Made by a program: the position numbers and the translations under genes. This document shows, piece after piece, positions 24,005 through 32,184 of a stretch of DNA of 64,000 bases. The DNA lies in the NCBI RefSeq assembly GCF_011388215.1, contig NZ_CP049989.1:3348001-3412000 (forward strand), written 5' to 3'. Every line of letters starts with the position of its first letter. Position 1 is the stretch's first letter. The notes under the pieces were generated by a model, which was not told where the DNA came from, ran no database searches, and saw nothing but the letters and a program-made list of their open reading frames with translations. The DNA comes from Hydrogenophaga crocea. GTDB lineage: Bacteria; Pseudomonadota; Gammaproteobacteria; Burkholderiales; Burkholderiaceae_C.

Positions 24005-24523
24005 TCAGGTCTTTTCCCGCGTCAAACGTTCTGCAAAAGAGATGCCGATGGCAGAGAGCACGAAGGTGAAGTGAATGACAGCCACCATCGTCACGATCTG
24101 GATATTCTCCAAAGTCAAATCGCCGCTCAGGTACGTCTTCAAGGCATGCACGCCTGAGATCGAGATGATGGCGAATGCAAGCTTCAACTTGAGGTTGTAG
24201 GTGTTGACGTGGTCCAGCCAGTCGGGCTTCTTCATGTCCTTCTTGTCGAAGTGCCCCGTGGTCACGAAGAGCGACACACCGGCGAGCGCGACCACCCACA
24301 CCAACTGCGCCACCATCGTCATGTCCACCAGTTCGAGCACCTTGATGATCAGGTCGATCTTCTCGAGATCGCCGAACAGCAAGGTGCTCATCAGCTTGTA
24401 GGTTTCCAGCAGGAACTTTCCCAGAATGCCGAAGATGATCGCCACAAGACCCACATAGAAAAACAACATCGTGAATCTCATGCCGTAAAGCAGCGACCCG
24501 ACCCGTGAAAGCAGCATTTCCAT
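24005..24523 (-). CDS. UPF0114 (YqhA-type) membrane protein
   Basis: 172 residues with four predicted helices and the YqhA hallmark LVDMTMVAQLVWVVALAGVS, then GHFDKKDMKKPDWLDHVN and LKLKLAFAIISISGVHALKTY. The family is widespread, with no agreed function. The start at 24523 has AAGGA 8 bases upstream. It lies 14 bases upstream of the lipid kinase gene in the same direction. Confidence 0.83.
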   Translation of the reverse strand: MEMLLSRVGSLLYGMRFTMLFFYVGLVAIIFGILGKFLLETYKLMSTLLFGDLEKIDLIIKVLELVDMTMVAQLVWVVALAGVSLFVTTGHFDKKDMKKPDWLDHVNTYNLKLKLAFAIISISGVHALKTYLSGDLTLENIQIVTMVAVIHFTFVLSAIGISFAERLTREKT

Positions 24524-24639
24524 TCTTGTTTTCCTTGAAACAGAGCCGACAATTACGTCGAACAGCGAACCAGCCGAAGCTTCCTGCGCCACGCAGGCCA
24601 GCTCGCCCAGGCGACTGAAGCTGACCGAGGCGGACGATT

Positions 24640-25728
24640 TCAATCGTGGCGCAGCAGGTCACCGAAGACGGTGTGCTCGCCCTCCTTGCGATCGGCGCCA
24701 GGCGCGTCGTACAGCACGAGCCAGCGCGCCTTGCCGCCCGACAGCGCCGGCGGCAGGTCACAGATGGCTTCGGCACGGTTGGTGCCGCGACCATGTGGCA
24801 GGGGCACCGACTCGGTCAGCGCCGACTCGAAGCGCACCGGCTCGCGGTTCGCGGCCAGCAAGGGCCGGGCGGCGGGCCACTTGAAGACGCGGATGTCGCC
24901 GTTCAGCACCATCGTCGGGCCGGCCAGGATGTAGAGGTCGTCGCCGGAGAAGTGCAGGTCCCGCACGCCCAGGCCGTCGAGCTGCAGGAAGTGCTTGCGG
25001 ATCAGCGTGCCGCTGTCGTCGAGGGGCGCCAGGCGCAGCTGGTCACCGCGGGTCTCGACCGCGACCTCGAGCAGCGCCGACCAACCGCGCAGCACCGGGC
25101 CGCGCAGGCCGAGCAGCAGCCGGCGGCCGTCCACGGCCAGGCCTTCGATGTCGAAGCCGTTGTCCTTTCCCGGGATGGCCAAATACGGTCCGAAGTGGGG
25201 GTCATCGGCGAGCGCACGGGTGAGCAGGTTCGTTTGCGCATCACCCTTCAGGCGCAGCGCCCGTCGGCCGTCCTTGGCCTGCCGTACCAGGCAGGGCTCG
25301 CCCTTGGCGTCAGGCTCGATGGGCAGGCAGGCCAGCAGGCGCCGATTGCCGTCGAGCGCCACCTTCGACAAGCGCTTGGCGTTGTCGGCGTGGTCCCGGT
25401 CCGGTTTGGCGTTCTTGCGCTTCAGGCCATGCGAGCCCACCAGCCACAGGTAACCGTCGGCCACGGCCATGCCTTCCAGATCGGCCTCTTCCCCGGCCGT
25501 GCCGGGCAGGTCCAGCAGATCGGCGAGCGGGAAGTCGCGCACCTCGCCGAAGCGCAAAGCCTCGCGCCCCACCGGGGCGAGCAGGCGCAGGCGGTCCAGG
25601 CCGCAGGCTTCGTCGCCCGCCACCCAGAGCCAGTCGCCGGTGAAGGCCGCGCCGGACAGATTCGATTGAACCAGGGAGTCAGGAGCGAACTCCAGACGGA
25701 CGGCATTGGCGGTTCGAGCGTTGGGCAT
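24640..25728 (-). CDS. DUF3616 family protein
   Basis: 362 residues with beta-propeller-like repeats: LSGAAFTGDWLWVAGDEACG, DLEGMAVADGYLWLVGSHGL, FDIEGLAVDGRRLLLGLRGP and VRDLHFSGDDLYILAGPTM. This is DUF3616, probably a propeller-type protein of unknown role. ATG at 25728 has GGAGAAG at 7 bases. It is the first gene of the leftward run DUF3616-UPF0114-lipid kinase-phosphoesterase and is divergent from the HPF-like gene. Confidence 0.8.
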   Translation of the reverse strand: MPNARTANAVRLEFAPDSLVQSNLSGAAFTGDWLWVAGDEACGLDRLRLLAPVGREALRFGEVRDFPLADLLDLPGTAGEEADLEGMAVADGYLWLVGSHGLKRKNAKPDRDHADNAKRLSKVALDGNRRLLACLPIEPDAKGEPCLVRQAKDGRRALRLKGDAQTNLLTRALADDPHFGPYLAIPGKDNGFDIEGLAVDGRRLLLGLRGPVLRGWSALLEVAVETRGDQLRLAPLDDSGTLIRKHFLQLDGLGVRDLHFSGDDLYILAGPTMVLNGDIRVFKWPAARPLLAANREPVRFESALTESVPLPHGRGTNRAEAICDLPPALSGGKARWLVLYDAPGADRKEGEHTVFGDLLRHD

Positions 25729-25931
25729 CTGGTGCTTCTCCAAAGGGTGACGGGCCAGCAGGCACGCGTGCTGCAATGCGTGCCGGCCTGAGCCGCCAAA
25801 CCCCGAAGTCTGCGGCCGAAGCTCCTTCCTATGTTCAGGTTTATCCGATGTTCACGTTCTCGAAAGACTGCTTTTCCAGAACCGCCAGGCACCCCACATT
25901 CCGTCTGTCCCTCAACCGATGGAGATCCGTG

Positions 25932-26273
25932 ATGCAAGTGCTCTTCAAGTCCCGCCATCCGCAAGCCACTGACTTGCGCGACCTGACCGAGCGCCGCGTG
26001 CGCTTCGTGCTGCGACGCCTGGGCTGGCTCGTGCCGCGCGCCGAGGTGCAGATGTCGGACGTGAACGGGCCGCGCGGCGGCATCGACAAGCGCTGCCAGG
26101 TGGAACTCCGGACCGATGGCGCCGGGTCGGTGGTCGTCGCCTCCGTGGCGAGCGACTGGCGCACGGCGCTGGACAACGCGCTGGCGCGTGCCGCGCGGTT
26201 CCTGATGCGCTTGTGGCGCCGGGGCAGTGACTCCCGTCGCATGCGCCAGCGCTTCATCGGTCACGAACGCTGA
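25932..26273 (+). CDS. HPF/RaiA-like ribosome-associated protein (short)
   Basis: 113 residues with an S30AE-like fold: MQVLFKSRHPQATDLRDLTE, VQMSDVNGPRGGIDKRCQVE and DWRTALDNALARAARFL. Hibernation factors of this family bind the 30S decoding region in stress. This short version is diverged and lacks the C-terminal dimerisation domain. The start at 25932 follows GGAGATCC. It begins the rightward run HPF-BI-1-zinc finger-TerB. Confidence 0.75.
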   Translation: MQVLFKSRHPQATDLRDLTERRVRFVLRRLGWLVPRAEVQMSDVNGPRGGIDKRCQVELRTDGAGSVVVASVASDWRTALDNALARAARFLMRLWRRGSDSRRMRQRFIGHER

Positions 26274-26300
26274 ACTCGAACGACCTCAGGACTCGACTCC

Positions 26301-27017
26301 ATGAACTCCATGACGCCCATCCCCTCGACCACTCGCCCGGAGACCGCGCATTCGGCGTCTATCGCCGCAGGCAACGCGACACCCACGGATGTCGTAGGTA
26401 CGAGCCGTGTGCTGCGCAACACATACGCCTTGCTGTCGATGACGTTGCTGTTCAGCGCGGCCATCGCTGCTGCCAGCGTGACGTTCCAGCTGCCGGCGCC
26501 GGGCATCCTGCTGACCCTGGGCGGCTACTTCGGCCTGCTCTTTGCTGTCTACAAGTTCAAGAACAGCGGCTGGGCCTTGCCGGCTGTGTTTGCGCTGACG
26601 GGCTTCATGGGCTACTCCCTGGGGCCGGTGTTGGCCAAGTCGCTGGCACTGCCCGGCGGTGCACAGGTCGTGACGATGGCCCTGGCGGCCACGGGCGCCA
26701 CCTTCCTGGCCTTGTCGGCCTGGGTCTTGACGACCCGTCGCGACTTCAGCTTCATGGGCGGCTTCCTGTTCGCCGGCATGGTCATCGCGCTGATTGCCGG
26801 CCTGGGCGCGGTGTTCCTGCAGGTTCCGGCGCTGGGCCTGGCCGTCGCCGCGATGGTGGCGCTGCTGTCGGCCGGCCTGATCCTGTACGAGACCAGTCGC
26901 ATCGTCACCGGTGGCGAAACCAACTACGTGCTGGCCACCGTCGGGCTGTACGTCTCGATCTTCAACCTGTTCACGAGTCTGCTCAGCCTGTTCGGCTTCG
27001 GCAACTCGGATGAATGA
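26301..27017 (+). CDS. Bax inhibitor-1/YccA family membrane protein
   Basis: 238 residues: a 35-residue hydrophilic N-terminus and seven helices. Family landmarks are LRNTYALLSMTLLFSA, LTGFMGYSLGPVLA and the C-terminal LILYETSRIVTGGETNYVLA. Members (TMBIM) conduct Ca2+ in some cases, and E. coli YccA modulates the FtsH protease. A link with the Ca/Na antiporter nearby is attractive but inferred. It starts 27 bases after the HPF-like gene. Confidence 0.85.
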   Translation: MNSMTPIPSTTRPETAHSASIAAGNATPTDVVGTSRVLRNTYALLSMTLLFSAAIAAASVTFQLPAPGILLTLGGYFGLLFAVYKFKNSGWALPAVFALTGFMGYSLGPVLAKSLALPGGAQVVTMALAATGATFLALSAWVLTTRRDFSFMGGFLFAGMVIALIAGLGAVFLQVPALGLAVAAMVALLSAGLILYETSRIVTGGETNYVLATVGLYVSIFNLFTSLLSLFGFGNSDE

Positions 27018-27037
27018 ACCCTCATCAGGAGCACCCC

Positions 27038-27307
27038 ATGAAATGCCCCACCTGCACCGACACCGCACTCGTGATGAGCGACCGCCAGGGCGTCGAGATC
27101 GACTACTGCCCGCAATGCCGCGGCGTGTGGCTGGACCGCGGCGAACTCGACAAGCTGATCGAGCGCTCGGCGAGCCTGGCACCACCGGTCCCAGCCGGCA
27201 ACGCGGCCGCCCGATCACAGCCCCAGTTCGCGGACTCCGATTACGAGCATGGTCGAGGCCAGCAGGGCGGCCGCAGGAAGTCCTGGCTAAGCAACATCTT
27301 CGACTGA
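27038..27307 (+). CDS. TFIIB-type zinc-finger protein
   Basis: 89 residues. MKCPTCTDTALVMSDRQGVE then IDYCPQCRGVWLDRGELDKL is the zf-TFIIB domain (PF13453) with C3, C6, C25 and C28. The rest is a hydrophilic tail ending WLSNIFD. Such proteins are small and unassigned. It follows the BI-1 gene by 20 bases and has AGGAGC before the ATG. Confidence 0.83.
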   Translation: MKCPTCTDTALVMSDRQGVEIDYCPQCRGVWLDRGELDKLIERSASLAPPVPAGNAAARSQPQFADSDYEHGRGQQGGRRKSWLSNIFD

Positions 27308-27337
27308 CCCGCGACCCACTGCACCCAAGGGAGACCC

Positions 27338-27757
27338 ATGATGCGCAGTTATCCCGTGAACAGCCCGCAGGCCGCAGCCCGCATCGTCGCACTGACGGTG
27401 GTCGCCGATGGCGACATCGGCGACGCTGAGATCAAGTGGCTCGACCGCCTTGCCGTGCATGAGCAGTTGGGTCTGGCGCGGCATGAGTTGCACGCGCTGC
27501 TGGACACCTTCTGCGAGGATCTGCTGTCCAGCGACCAGTTGAAGTGGGCCGACGCCTGCCCGGTGGACGAGCGCACGCTGGCGGACCTGATGGGTGAAGT
27601 CCAGGACCCCGCGCTACGGCTGAAGTTGCTGCGCTTGTGTGTCGAGCTTGCAGAAGTCGACGCGCATGTTGACGACGGTGAATCGAGCGTTCTAATCGCC
27701 GCGGTCGAGCATTGGGGCTTGCACCGTGAGATGTTTCGGCCGTCGTCTCGGAACTGA
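27338..27757 (+). CDS. TerB-like protein (copy 2)
   Basis: 139 residues, paralogous to the protein at 21392-21826: RSYPVNSPQAAARIVALTVV against RSYPHNSPEAAARIVALVLI, with LADLMGEVQDPALRLKLLRL and EVDAHVDDGESSVLIAAVEH matching copy 1. The DNA before the start (GGAGACCCAT) is also shared. The real start may be the ATG at 27341, which aligns with the GTG of copy 1. It is the last gene of the rightward run. Confidence 0.8.
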   Translation: MMRSYPVNSPQAAARIVALTVVADGDIGDAEIKWLDRLAVHEQLGLARHELHALLDTFCEDLLSSDQLKWADACPVDERTLADLMGEVQDPALRLKLLRLCVELAEVDAHVDDGESSVLIAAVEHWGLHREMFRPSSRN

Positions 27758-28305
27758 CCGGCTCGCCCTGCCTGATCAATCCGAGGTGTGGGTCTGTGGG
27801 CTTTCGGCGGGGCGTGTCGGAAGTGCCCCATGGCGTGCCCATGATCGGGTCGAGATCGATGTTGGCTGTCCGCTATGGAGACACAACGGCTATGTCTGCT
27901 GATGGCCGATTGCGGCAGTCTAGCTACGACCTCGCCTTCTGCAAGCGGTCCATCGTTGTCGCGGAGTTCTGAACGTCTGCAACGTGGCGCAGAACGAACG
28001 TTCGGCGCCCGCTCCCGGCAGACCGCAACCGCTGCAAAGTGGACCAACGCATCAGCGTTGCTGTCCAACCCGCAGGGCGCAGGATTCGGAGGATCTTCCT
28101 GGCACGGGACCGAGGGTCGCAACTGGACCTTGCGTGTGTTAGGCATGGCACAGCCAAGGCACAGCCAGGGCACAGGAAGACCTGCGGCATTCCTTCAGAC
28201 CATTGGTCCAAAGTCCTGCTGTGCCCTAGAACGCTTGCTCAAGAAGTCGACGTCGAAGCCAATCAACTGCCCTTGTGATTGGCTACTCACCGAGGAGGTG
28301 AGGTA
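27758..28305. repeat. Gene-free stretch with inverted repeat copy C
   Basis: No gene. On the minus strand 28003-27892 aligns with copy B: GAACGTTCG, TCTGCGCCACGT, GCAGACGTTC, CTTGCAG and the shared 20-mer (complement at 27904-27923) followed by ATCAGCAGACAT. The remainder up to the tRNA shows nothing I can name. Confidence 0.55.
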
Positions 28306-28381
28306 TGGCGCGGCTGGCGGGGATCGAACCCACGACCCTCGGCTTCGGAGGCCGATACTCTATCCACTGAGCTACAGCCGC
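28306..28381 (-). tRNA. tRNA-Arg (CCG)
   Basis: 76 nt, CCA encoded. Acceptor GCGGCTG/CAGCCGC, D arm GCTC-AGTGGATA-GAGT, anticodon stem TCGGC/GCCGA with loop CTCCGAA (anticodon CCG), T arm GTGGG-TTCGATC-CCCGC. All stems pair. Its 3' end faces the accessory region. Confidence 0.95.
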
Positions 28382-28436
28382 GTGGCTGGAAAAGACCAAT
28401 ACTCGTTCTACTGCGCGCTTCCCGAATGACGACAGC

Positions 28437-28476
28437 CTTCGGAGGCCAATACTCTATCCACTGAGCTACAGCCGCG
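28437..28476 (-). repeat. Partial tRNA-Arg copy (attachment-site-like direct repeat)
   Basis: 40 bases repeat the 5' half of the adjacent tRNA-Arg, from the acceptor 5' strand through the anticodon loop, with one change (C to T in the anticodon stem). The sequence then diverges, so there is no 3' half. The two copies are 94 bp apart in direct orientation. A TAGAAT -10-like box (28493-28488) lies upstream of this partial copy, suggesting it is the original 5' end. An att repeat of an integrated element is the likely reading. Confidence 0.7.
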
Positions 28477-28618
28477 CAGAGCCGGTCATTCTAGCCGCAC
28501 GCTCGGGATCCCGAGAGGGCCCAGGCCCGCTGGCTATAATCGCGGGCTGTCCGCCACCGCCCGGCGGGCCTTGCCAGAAGGCCTTGATGGCCCGCCTGCC
28601 ACTCCCCCTGAGGACCCC

Positions 28619-29467
28619 ATGAGCGACCACGCGCACGATTCCCACACCGGCCCCATCAAGACGCCCGCCCAACTGCTGTGGACGTCGTTCTTCGCGTTCG
28701 TGGTGCCCGTCTTCATCATCATCGGCCTGGTCTTCTACGTGACCTCGGGCAACAAGCCCGCCGCTGGTGCCGTCAACATGGAGCAGGCCACGGCGCAGCG
28801 CATCCAGAAGGTCGGCTCGATCGAGATCCGCGACGCCAACCGCCCGCTCGAAGCCGGCGCCAACGTGTACAAGGCCCAGTGCGCGGCCTGCCACGAAGCC
28901 GGCCTGGCCGGTGCCCCCAAGTTCGGTGACGCCGGCGCCTGGGCGGCCCGCATCGCCACCGGCTACGACGCGCTGCTGAACTCGGCGCTCAAGGGCAAAG
29001 GCGCCATGGGCGCCCAGGGTGGCGGCGCCTTCCGCGACGCCGAGATCGGCCGCGCCGTGGTGCACATGGCCAACGCCGCTGGCGCCAAGTTCGCCGAGCC
29101 GCAACAAGCCGCACCGGCCGCTGCCGCCCCTGCCGCTGCAGCGCCCGCCGCGCCCGTGATGGCCGCTGCCCCTGCCGCCGCGCCGGCGCCCGCGGCCGCG
29201 CCCGCCCCCACCGCCGCGCCCGTGGCCAACGCCGGTGAGGCGCTCTACAAGCAGTCGTGCACCGTGTGCCATGGCGCTGGCGTGGCCGGCGCCCCCAAGA
29301 CCGGTGACAAGGCCGCCTGGGCCCCGCGCATCGCGCAGGGCGTGGACGCACTGACCGCGAGCGCCATCAAGGGCAAGGGCGCGATGCCGCCCAAGGGTGG
29401 CGCCATGGCCGCCTCCGACGCCGAGATCCGCGCTGCGGTCGAGTACCTGGTCAACGCCGCCAGGTAA
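28619..29467 (+). CDS. Membrane-anchored dihaem cytochrome c (c5-like)
   Basis: 282 residues: an N-terminal anchor helix (about 20-42), a first c-type domain with C88-AA-C91-H92, an Ala/Pro linker at about 163-203, and a second domain with C214-TV-C217-H218. Both domains share the GAPK.GD...W..RI and KGKGAM segments of the cytochrome c5 type, so they arose by duplication. It probably shuttles electrons to terminal oxidases. A TATAAT box at 28535-28540 lies upstream. Start chosen for the hydrophilic N-tail before the anchor. Confidence 0.88.
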   Translation: MSDHAHDSHTGPIKTPAQLLWTSFFAFVVPVFIIIGLVFYVTSGNKPAAGAVNMEQATAQRIQKVGSIEIRDANRPLEAGANVYKAQCAACHEAGLAGAPKFGDAGAWAARIATGYDALLNSALKGKGAMGAQGGGAFRDAEIGRAVVHMANAAGAKFAEPQQAAPAAAAPAAAAPAAPVMAAAPAAAPAPAAAPAPTAAPVANAGEALYKQSCTVCHGAGVAGAPKTGDKAAWAPRIAQGVDALTASAIKGKGAMPPKGGAMAASDAEIRAAVEYLVNAAR

Positions 29468-29486
29468 GCGGCCCGCAGCCCAGACG

Positions 29487-29512
29487 AAAGCCGGTCACCG
29501 ACCGGCTTTTTT
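29487..29512. terminator. Bidirectional intrinsic terminator
   Basis: GCCGGTC (29490-29496), loop ACC, GACCGGC (29500-29506), flanked by A and T runs on the two sides. It serves the cytochrome c gene from the left, and the last codons of the convergent gene (stop at 29495-29497) lie inside the stem. Confidence 0.85.
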
Positions 29513-30028
29513 CATGGCCTCGGGGCTCATCACATAGCCGTACCGCGCGGGCAGCTCGGCCGCCCGCACGTCCTGGGGCAACCAGTCACCCGCCTCCACC
29601 CGATCGGCCGCCAGGGCCATGTCGGCGCTGTGCACCAGGCCGAAGCCGATGTCGGTGTCGAGGTACAGGCGGCCTGCCTCGTCGACCCAGCTCGAGCGCA
29701 CCTGCGCGGGCGCGCCGGTGTGCGCGAGCACGCGGCCATCGGGCTGCAGGCGCCACACCTGGGGCGTGGCCTCGAGCTCGACGTACACGCGCTGCGGGCC
29801 GTTCTGGAAGTACCACTGCCCCTCTTCGTCGGCGAGGTAGTTGCGGTGGATGAAGGCCACCAACTTGTCGTGCCGCAGCAGCGAGCCTTTGCTCTGCGGA
29901 AACGGGCCCGCGGCCTGGGTGCGGTCGTCGCGCATGTACCACTGGCCGCGCGCGTCCAGGCCCAGCCAGCCGTGGCAGTGTGGCACGTTGGGCCATTTGG
30001 CCAGGGCGGCTTTGACGATGTCGTCCAT
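29495..30028 (-). CDS. Conserved hypothetical protein of Burkholderiales type
   Basis: 177 residues: MDDIVKAALAKWPNVPHCHG, WLGLDARGQWYMRDDRTQAA, WYFQNGPQRVYVELEATPQV and GRLYLDTDIGFGLVHSADMA. I recall similar proteins in Comamonadaceae as a domain of unknown function, but I am not certain of the family number. The Trp/Gly pattern suggests a beta-rich soluble fold. The start at 30028 is the conserved one; the frame stays open upstream only because of high GC. It follows the hydrolase gene by 8 bases. Confidence 0.75.
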   Translation of the reverse strand: MDDIVKAALAKWPNVPHCHGWLGLDARGQWYMRDDRTQAAGPFPQSKGSLLRHDKLVAFIHRNYLADEEGQWYFQNGPQRVYVELEATPQVWRLQPDGRVLAHTGAPAQVRSSWVDEAGRLYLDTDIGFGLVHSADMALAADRVEAGDWLPQDVRAAELPARYGYVMSPEAMKKAGR

Positions 30029-30036
30029 GGCGGGCC

Positions 30037-31047
30037 TCAGGTGTGCGAGAGCAGCCAGTGGCCGACCGCCTCGGGCATGGTGCGCACATGGCCCGGCAGG
30101 CCCCAGGCACCCAGCGAACTCGGAAAGCCCACGTGACCGCCGTGCGCCGGCTGCCAGAGCGTGACGTGCGGCCCGACCTCGCCTGCGCGCGGCAGCGACG
30201 CGGCCGGCACGAAGGGATCGTTGAGCGCATTGAGCGCGAGCGCGGGCACGCGGATGCGCGCGAGGTGCGGCTTGGCCGAGGCGCGGCGCCAGTAGTCGTC
30301 GGTGCCCTTGAATCCGTGCAGGGGCGCGGTGAAGAGGTTGTCGAACGCGTAGAGGTCGCGCACGGCGCGCAGCGCCTCGCCATCGAACAGGCCCGGGTGC
30401 TGGGCCAGCTTGCGCAGCGCCTTGGGCTTCATGGTGTTGAGGAACATGCGCGTGTAGACCTGCCGGTTGAAGCCGCGGCCGATGGCGTGGCCGCCCGCGG
30501 CCAGGTCGAGTGGCGAGCAGATGGCGGCCACGGCGCGCACGGTCTGCGCGGCCTGCTCGCCCATCTCGCCGGCCCAGCGCAGCAGCGCATTGCCGCCGAG
30601 CGAGACGCCCGCAGCGATCAGGGGCCGCTGCGGGTCGGCCGCGGCAAAGCGGCGCAGGATCCAGTGGATCTCTTCGAAGTCGCCCGAGTGGTAAGCGCGG
30701 GGCGCGCGGTTGAGCTCGCCCGAGCAGCCGCGAAAGTGCGGCACCGCATAGGCCAGGCCGCGCTCGGCGGCGAAGTCGGCGAAGGCCATGGCGTACTGGC
30801 TGCCCGAGCCGCCTTCGAGCCCGTGGAACAGCACCAGCAGCGGCGCCTGCGGGTGGCTGGCGTGCTCTGCGCGGTCGACGTCGATGAAGTCGCCATCGGG
30901 CGTGTCCCAGCGCTCGCGCCGCCAGCGCGGGGGCGGGCCGAAGTGGCGGCGCGCCCACAGCGCGGGCCAGATGGTCTGGGCATGGCCGCCCGGCAGCCAC
31001 CACGGGGCCCGGAAGGCGTTGAGGTCGGCCGCGGGTTCGGCTTTCAT
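30037..31047 (-). CDS. YheT-family alpha/beta hydrolase
   Basis: 336 residues. PWWLPGGHAQTIWPALWAR is the YheT signature; LLVLFHGLEGGSGSQYA is the oxyanion region; AAGVSLGGNALLRW carries the nucleophilic Ser; LNDPFVP and AHGGHVGF carry the acid and His. Members hydrolyse short esters in vitro; their role in the cell is unknown. It probably forms an operon with the NTF2-like gene upstream (6-base gap) and the next gene downstream. Confidence 0.87.
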   Translation of the reverse strand: MKAEPAADLNAFRAPWWLPGGHAQTIWPALWARRHFGPPPRWRRERWDTPDGDFIDVDRAEHASHPQAPLLVLFHGLEGGSGSQYAMAFADFAAERGLAYAVPHFRGCSGELNRAPRAYHSGDFEEIHWILRRFAAADPQRPLIAAGVSLGGNALLRWAGEMGEQAAQTVRAVAAICSPLDLAAGGHAIGRGFNRQVYTRMFLNTMKPKALRKLAQHPGLFDGEALRAVRDLYAFDNLFTAPLHGFKGTDDYWRRASAKPHLARIRVPALALNALNDPFVPAASLPRAGEVGPHVTLWQPAHGGHVGFPSSLGAWGLPGHVRTMPEAVGHWLLSHT

Positions 31048-31053
31048 CGGGCC

Positions 31054-31491
31054 TCAGTGCAGCACGGGGCGCGTGGCGGTGATCTCGGGCGGCTCCACGC
31101 GCGAGCCGGGGCTGGCGTGGTGCAGCACCATGCGCCAGCCGCGCGCGGTCTTCACATACACGTTGGTGGCGAGCACGAAGGCGTGCTGCGGGCCATCGTC
31201 GGTGAGGATGGACACGCGCTCGACCACGCTGTGCACGCTGCAGTGGCCGTCGTCGTGGCGTTGCATTTTTTCGGGCACGGCCATCACGCCGCCGTTGGCG
31301 AACATGGCCTCGAAGGCGGCACGGATCGCTTCATGGCCGATCAGGCGCGGACCGCCCGGGTGCACGCAGACGATGTCGTCTTCGTCGGTCCAGCAGGCCA
31401 TCAGGCGCTCGATATCGGCCTGCTGCAGGGCTTCGTAGAACGCGGCCTCGGTGTCGTCGGACGAGCCCGGTGGCATTTTGGGTTTGCGCAT
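31054..31491 (-). CDS. NTF2-like/SnoaL-like protein
   Basis: 145 residues: DTEAAFYEALQQADIERLMA, DDIVCVHPGGPRLIGHEAIR and WRMVLHHASPGS follow the SnoaL_3/NTF2 cone fold seen in the YybH family. No catalytic assignment is possible. The ATG at 31491 is chosen because longer versions extend into the promoter region of lemA. Confidence 0.78.
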   Translation of the reverse strand: MRKPKMPPGSSDDTEAAFYEALQQADIERLMACWTDEDDIVCVHPGGPRLIGHEAIRAAFEAMFANGGVMAVPEKMQRHDDGHCSVHSVVERVSILTDDGPQHAFVLATNVYVKTARGWRMVLHHASPGSRVEPPEITATRPVLH

Positions 31492-31566
31492 GCCGGGATT
31501 GTGCCGCCGCCGCCAAGGCCGGGCGGTATAGTGGCCGGCAACCTGTGCCACCCCTGGGGAGAAGCC

Positions 31567-32184
31567 ATGCGCCGCCTGTTCCATCTCCTGCTCGTGTGCA
31601 CCGCCCTGCTGCTGGGCGGTTGCGGCTACAACGATTTCCAGCGGCTCGACGAAGAGAGCCGCTCGGCCTGGGCCGAGGTGCTCAACCAGTACCAGCGCCG
31701 GGCCGACCTGATCCCCAACATCGTCGCCACCGTTCAGGGCGAGGCCAACTTCGAGCGCGGCACGCTGGAAGCCGTGGTGAACGCGCGCGCACGGGCCACC
31801 GCGATCCAGGCCACACCCGAACTGCTCAACGACCCGGCCGCGCTGCAGAAATTCCAGGCCGCGCAGGGCGAGCTCGGCAGCGCGCTGAGCCGGCTCATGG
31901 TGGTGGTCGAGCAGTACCCGAACCTCAAGGCCAACCAGGGCTTCGCCGACCTGCGCGTGCAGCTCGAAGGCACCGAGAACCGCATCACCGTCGCGCGCAA
32001 CCGCTACATCCAGTCGGTGCAGGCCTACAACGTGCTCGCGCGCAGCTTCCCGAGCAACCTCACGGCCATGGTGTTCGGCTACCAGCCCAAGGCCAACTTC
32101 AGCGTGGCCAACGAAGCGGCCATCAGCGCGCCGCCCAAGGTCGACTTCGGCAGCCCCGCGCCGCAGGCCCCGCAGAAGCCATGA
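31567..32184 (+). CDS. lemA: LemA family lipoprotein
   Basis: 205 residues with a lipobox (LLLGGCGYNDF, Cys19) and the LemA coiled-helix core: VLNQYQRRADLIPNIVATVQ, LSRLMVVVEQYPNLKANQGF, LEGTENRITVARNRYIQSVQ and YNVLARSFPSNL. The family spans the envelope and commonly precedes TPM-domain proteins, as here. It overlaps the next gene by ATGA. Confidence 0.92.
   Translation: MRRLFHLLLVCTALLLGGCGYNDFQRLDEESRSAWAEVLNQYQRRADLIPNIVATVQGEANFERGTLEAVVNARARATAIQATPELLNDPAALQKFQAAQGELGSALSRLMVVVEQYPNLKANQGFADLRVQLEGTENRITVARNRYIQSVQAYNVLARSFPSNLTAMVFGYQPKANFSVANEAAISAPPKVDFGSPAPQAPQKP

Noticed and set aside
21392..27757. Tellurite-resistance (ter) operon
   Set aside because: Only TerB-like proteins are present; there is no terA, terC, terD, terE or terZ.
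30043..32184. Very long open frame antisense to the hydrolase and NTF2-like genes, joined in frame to lemA
   Set aside because: High-GC shadow; only the lemA part from 31567 has family motifs.
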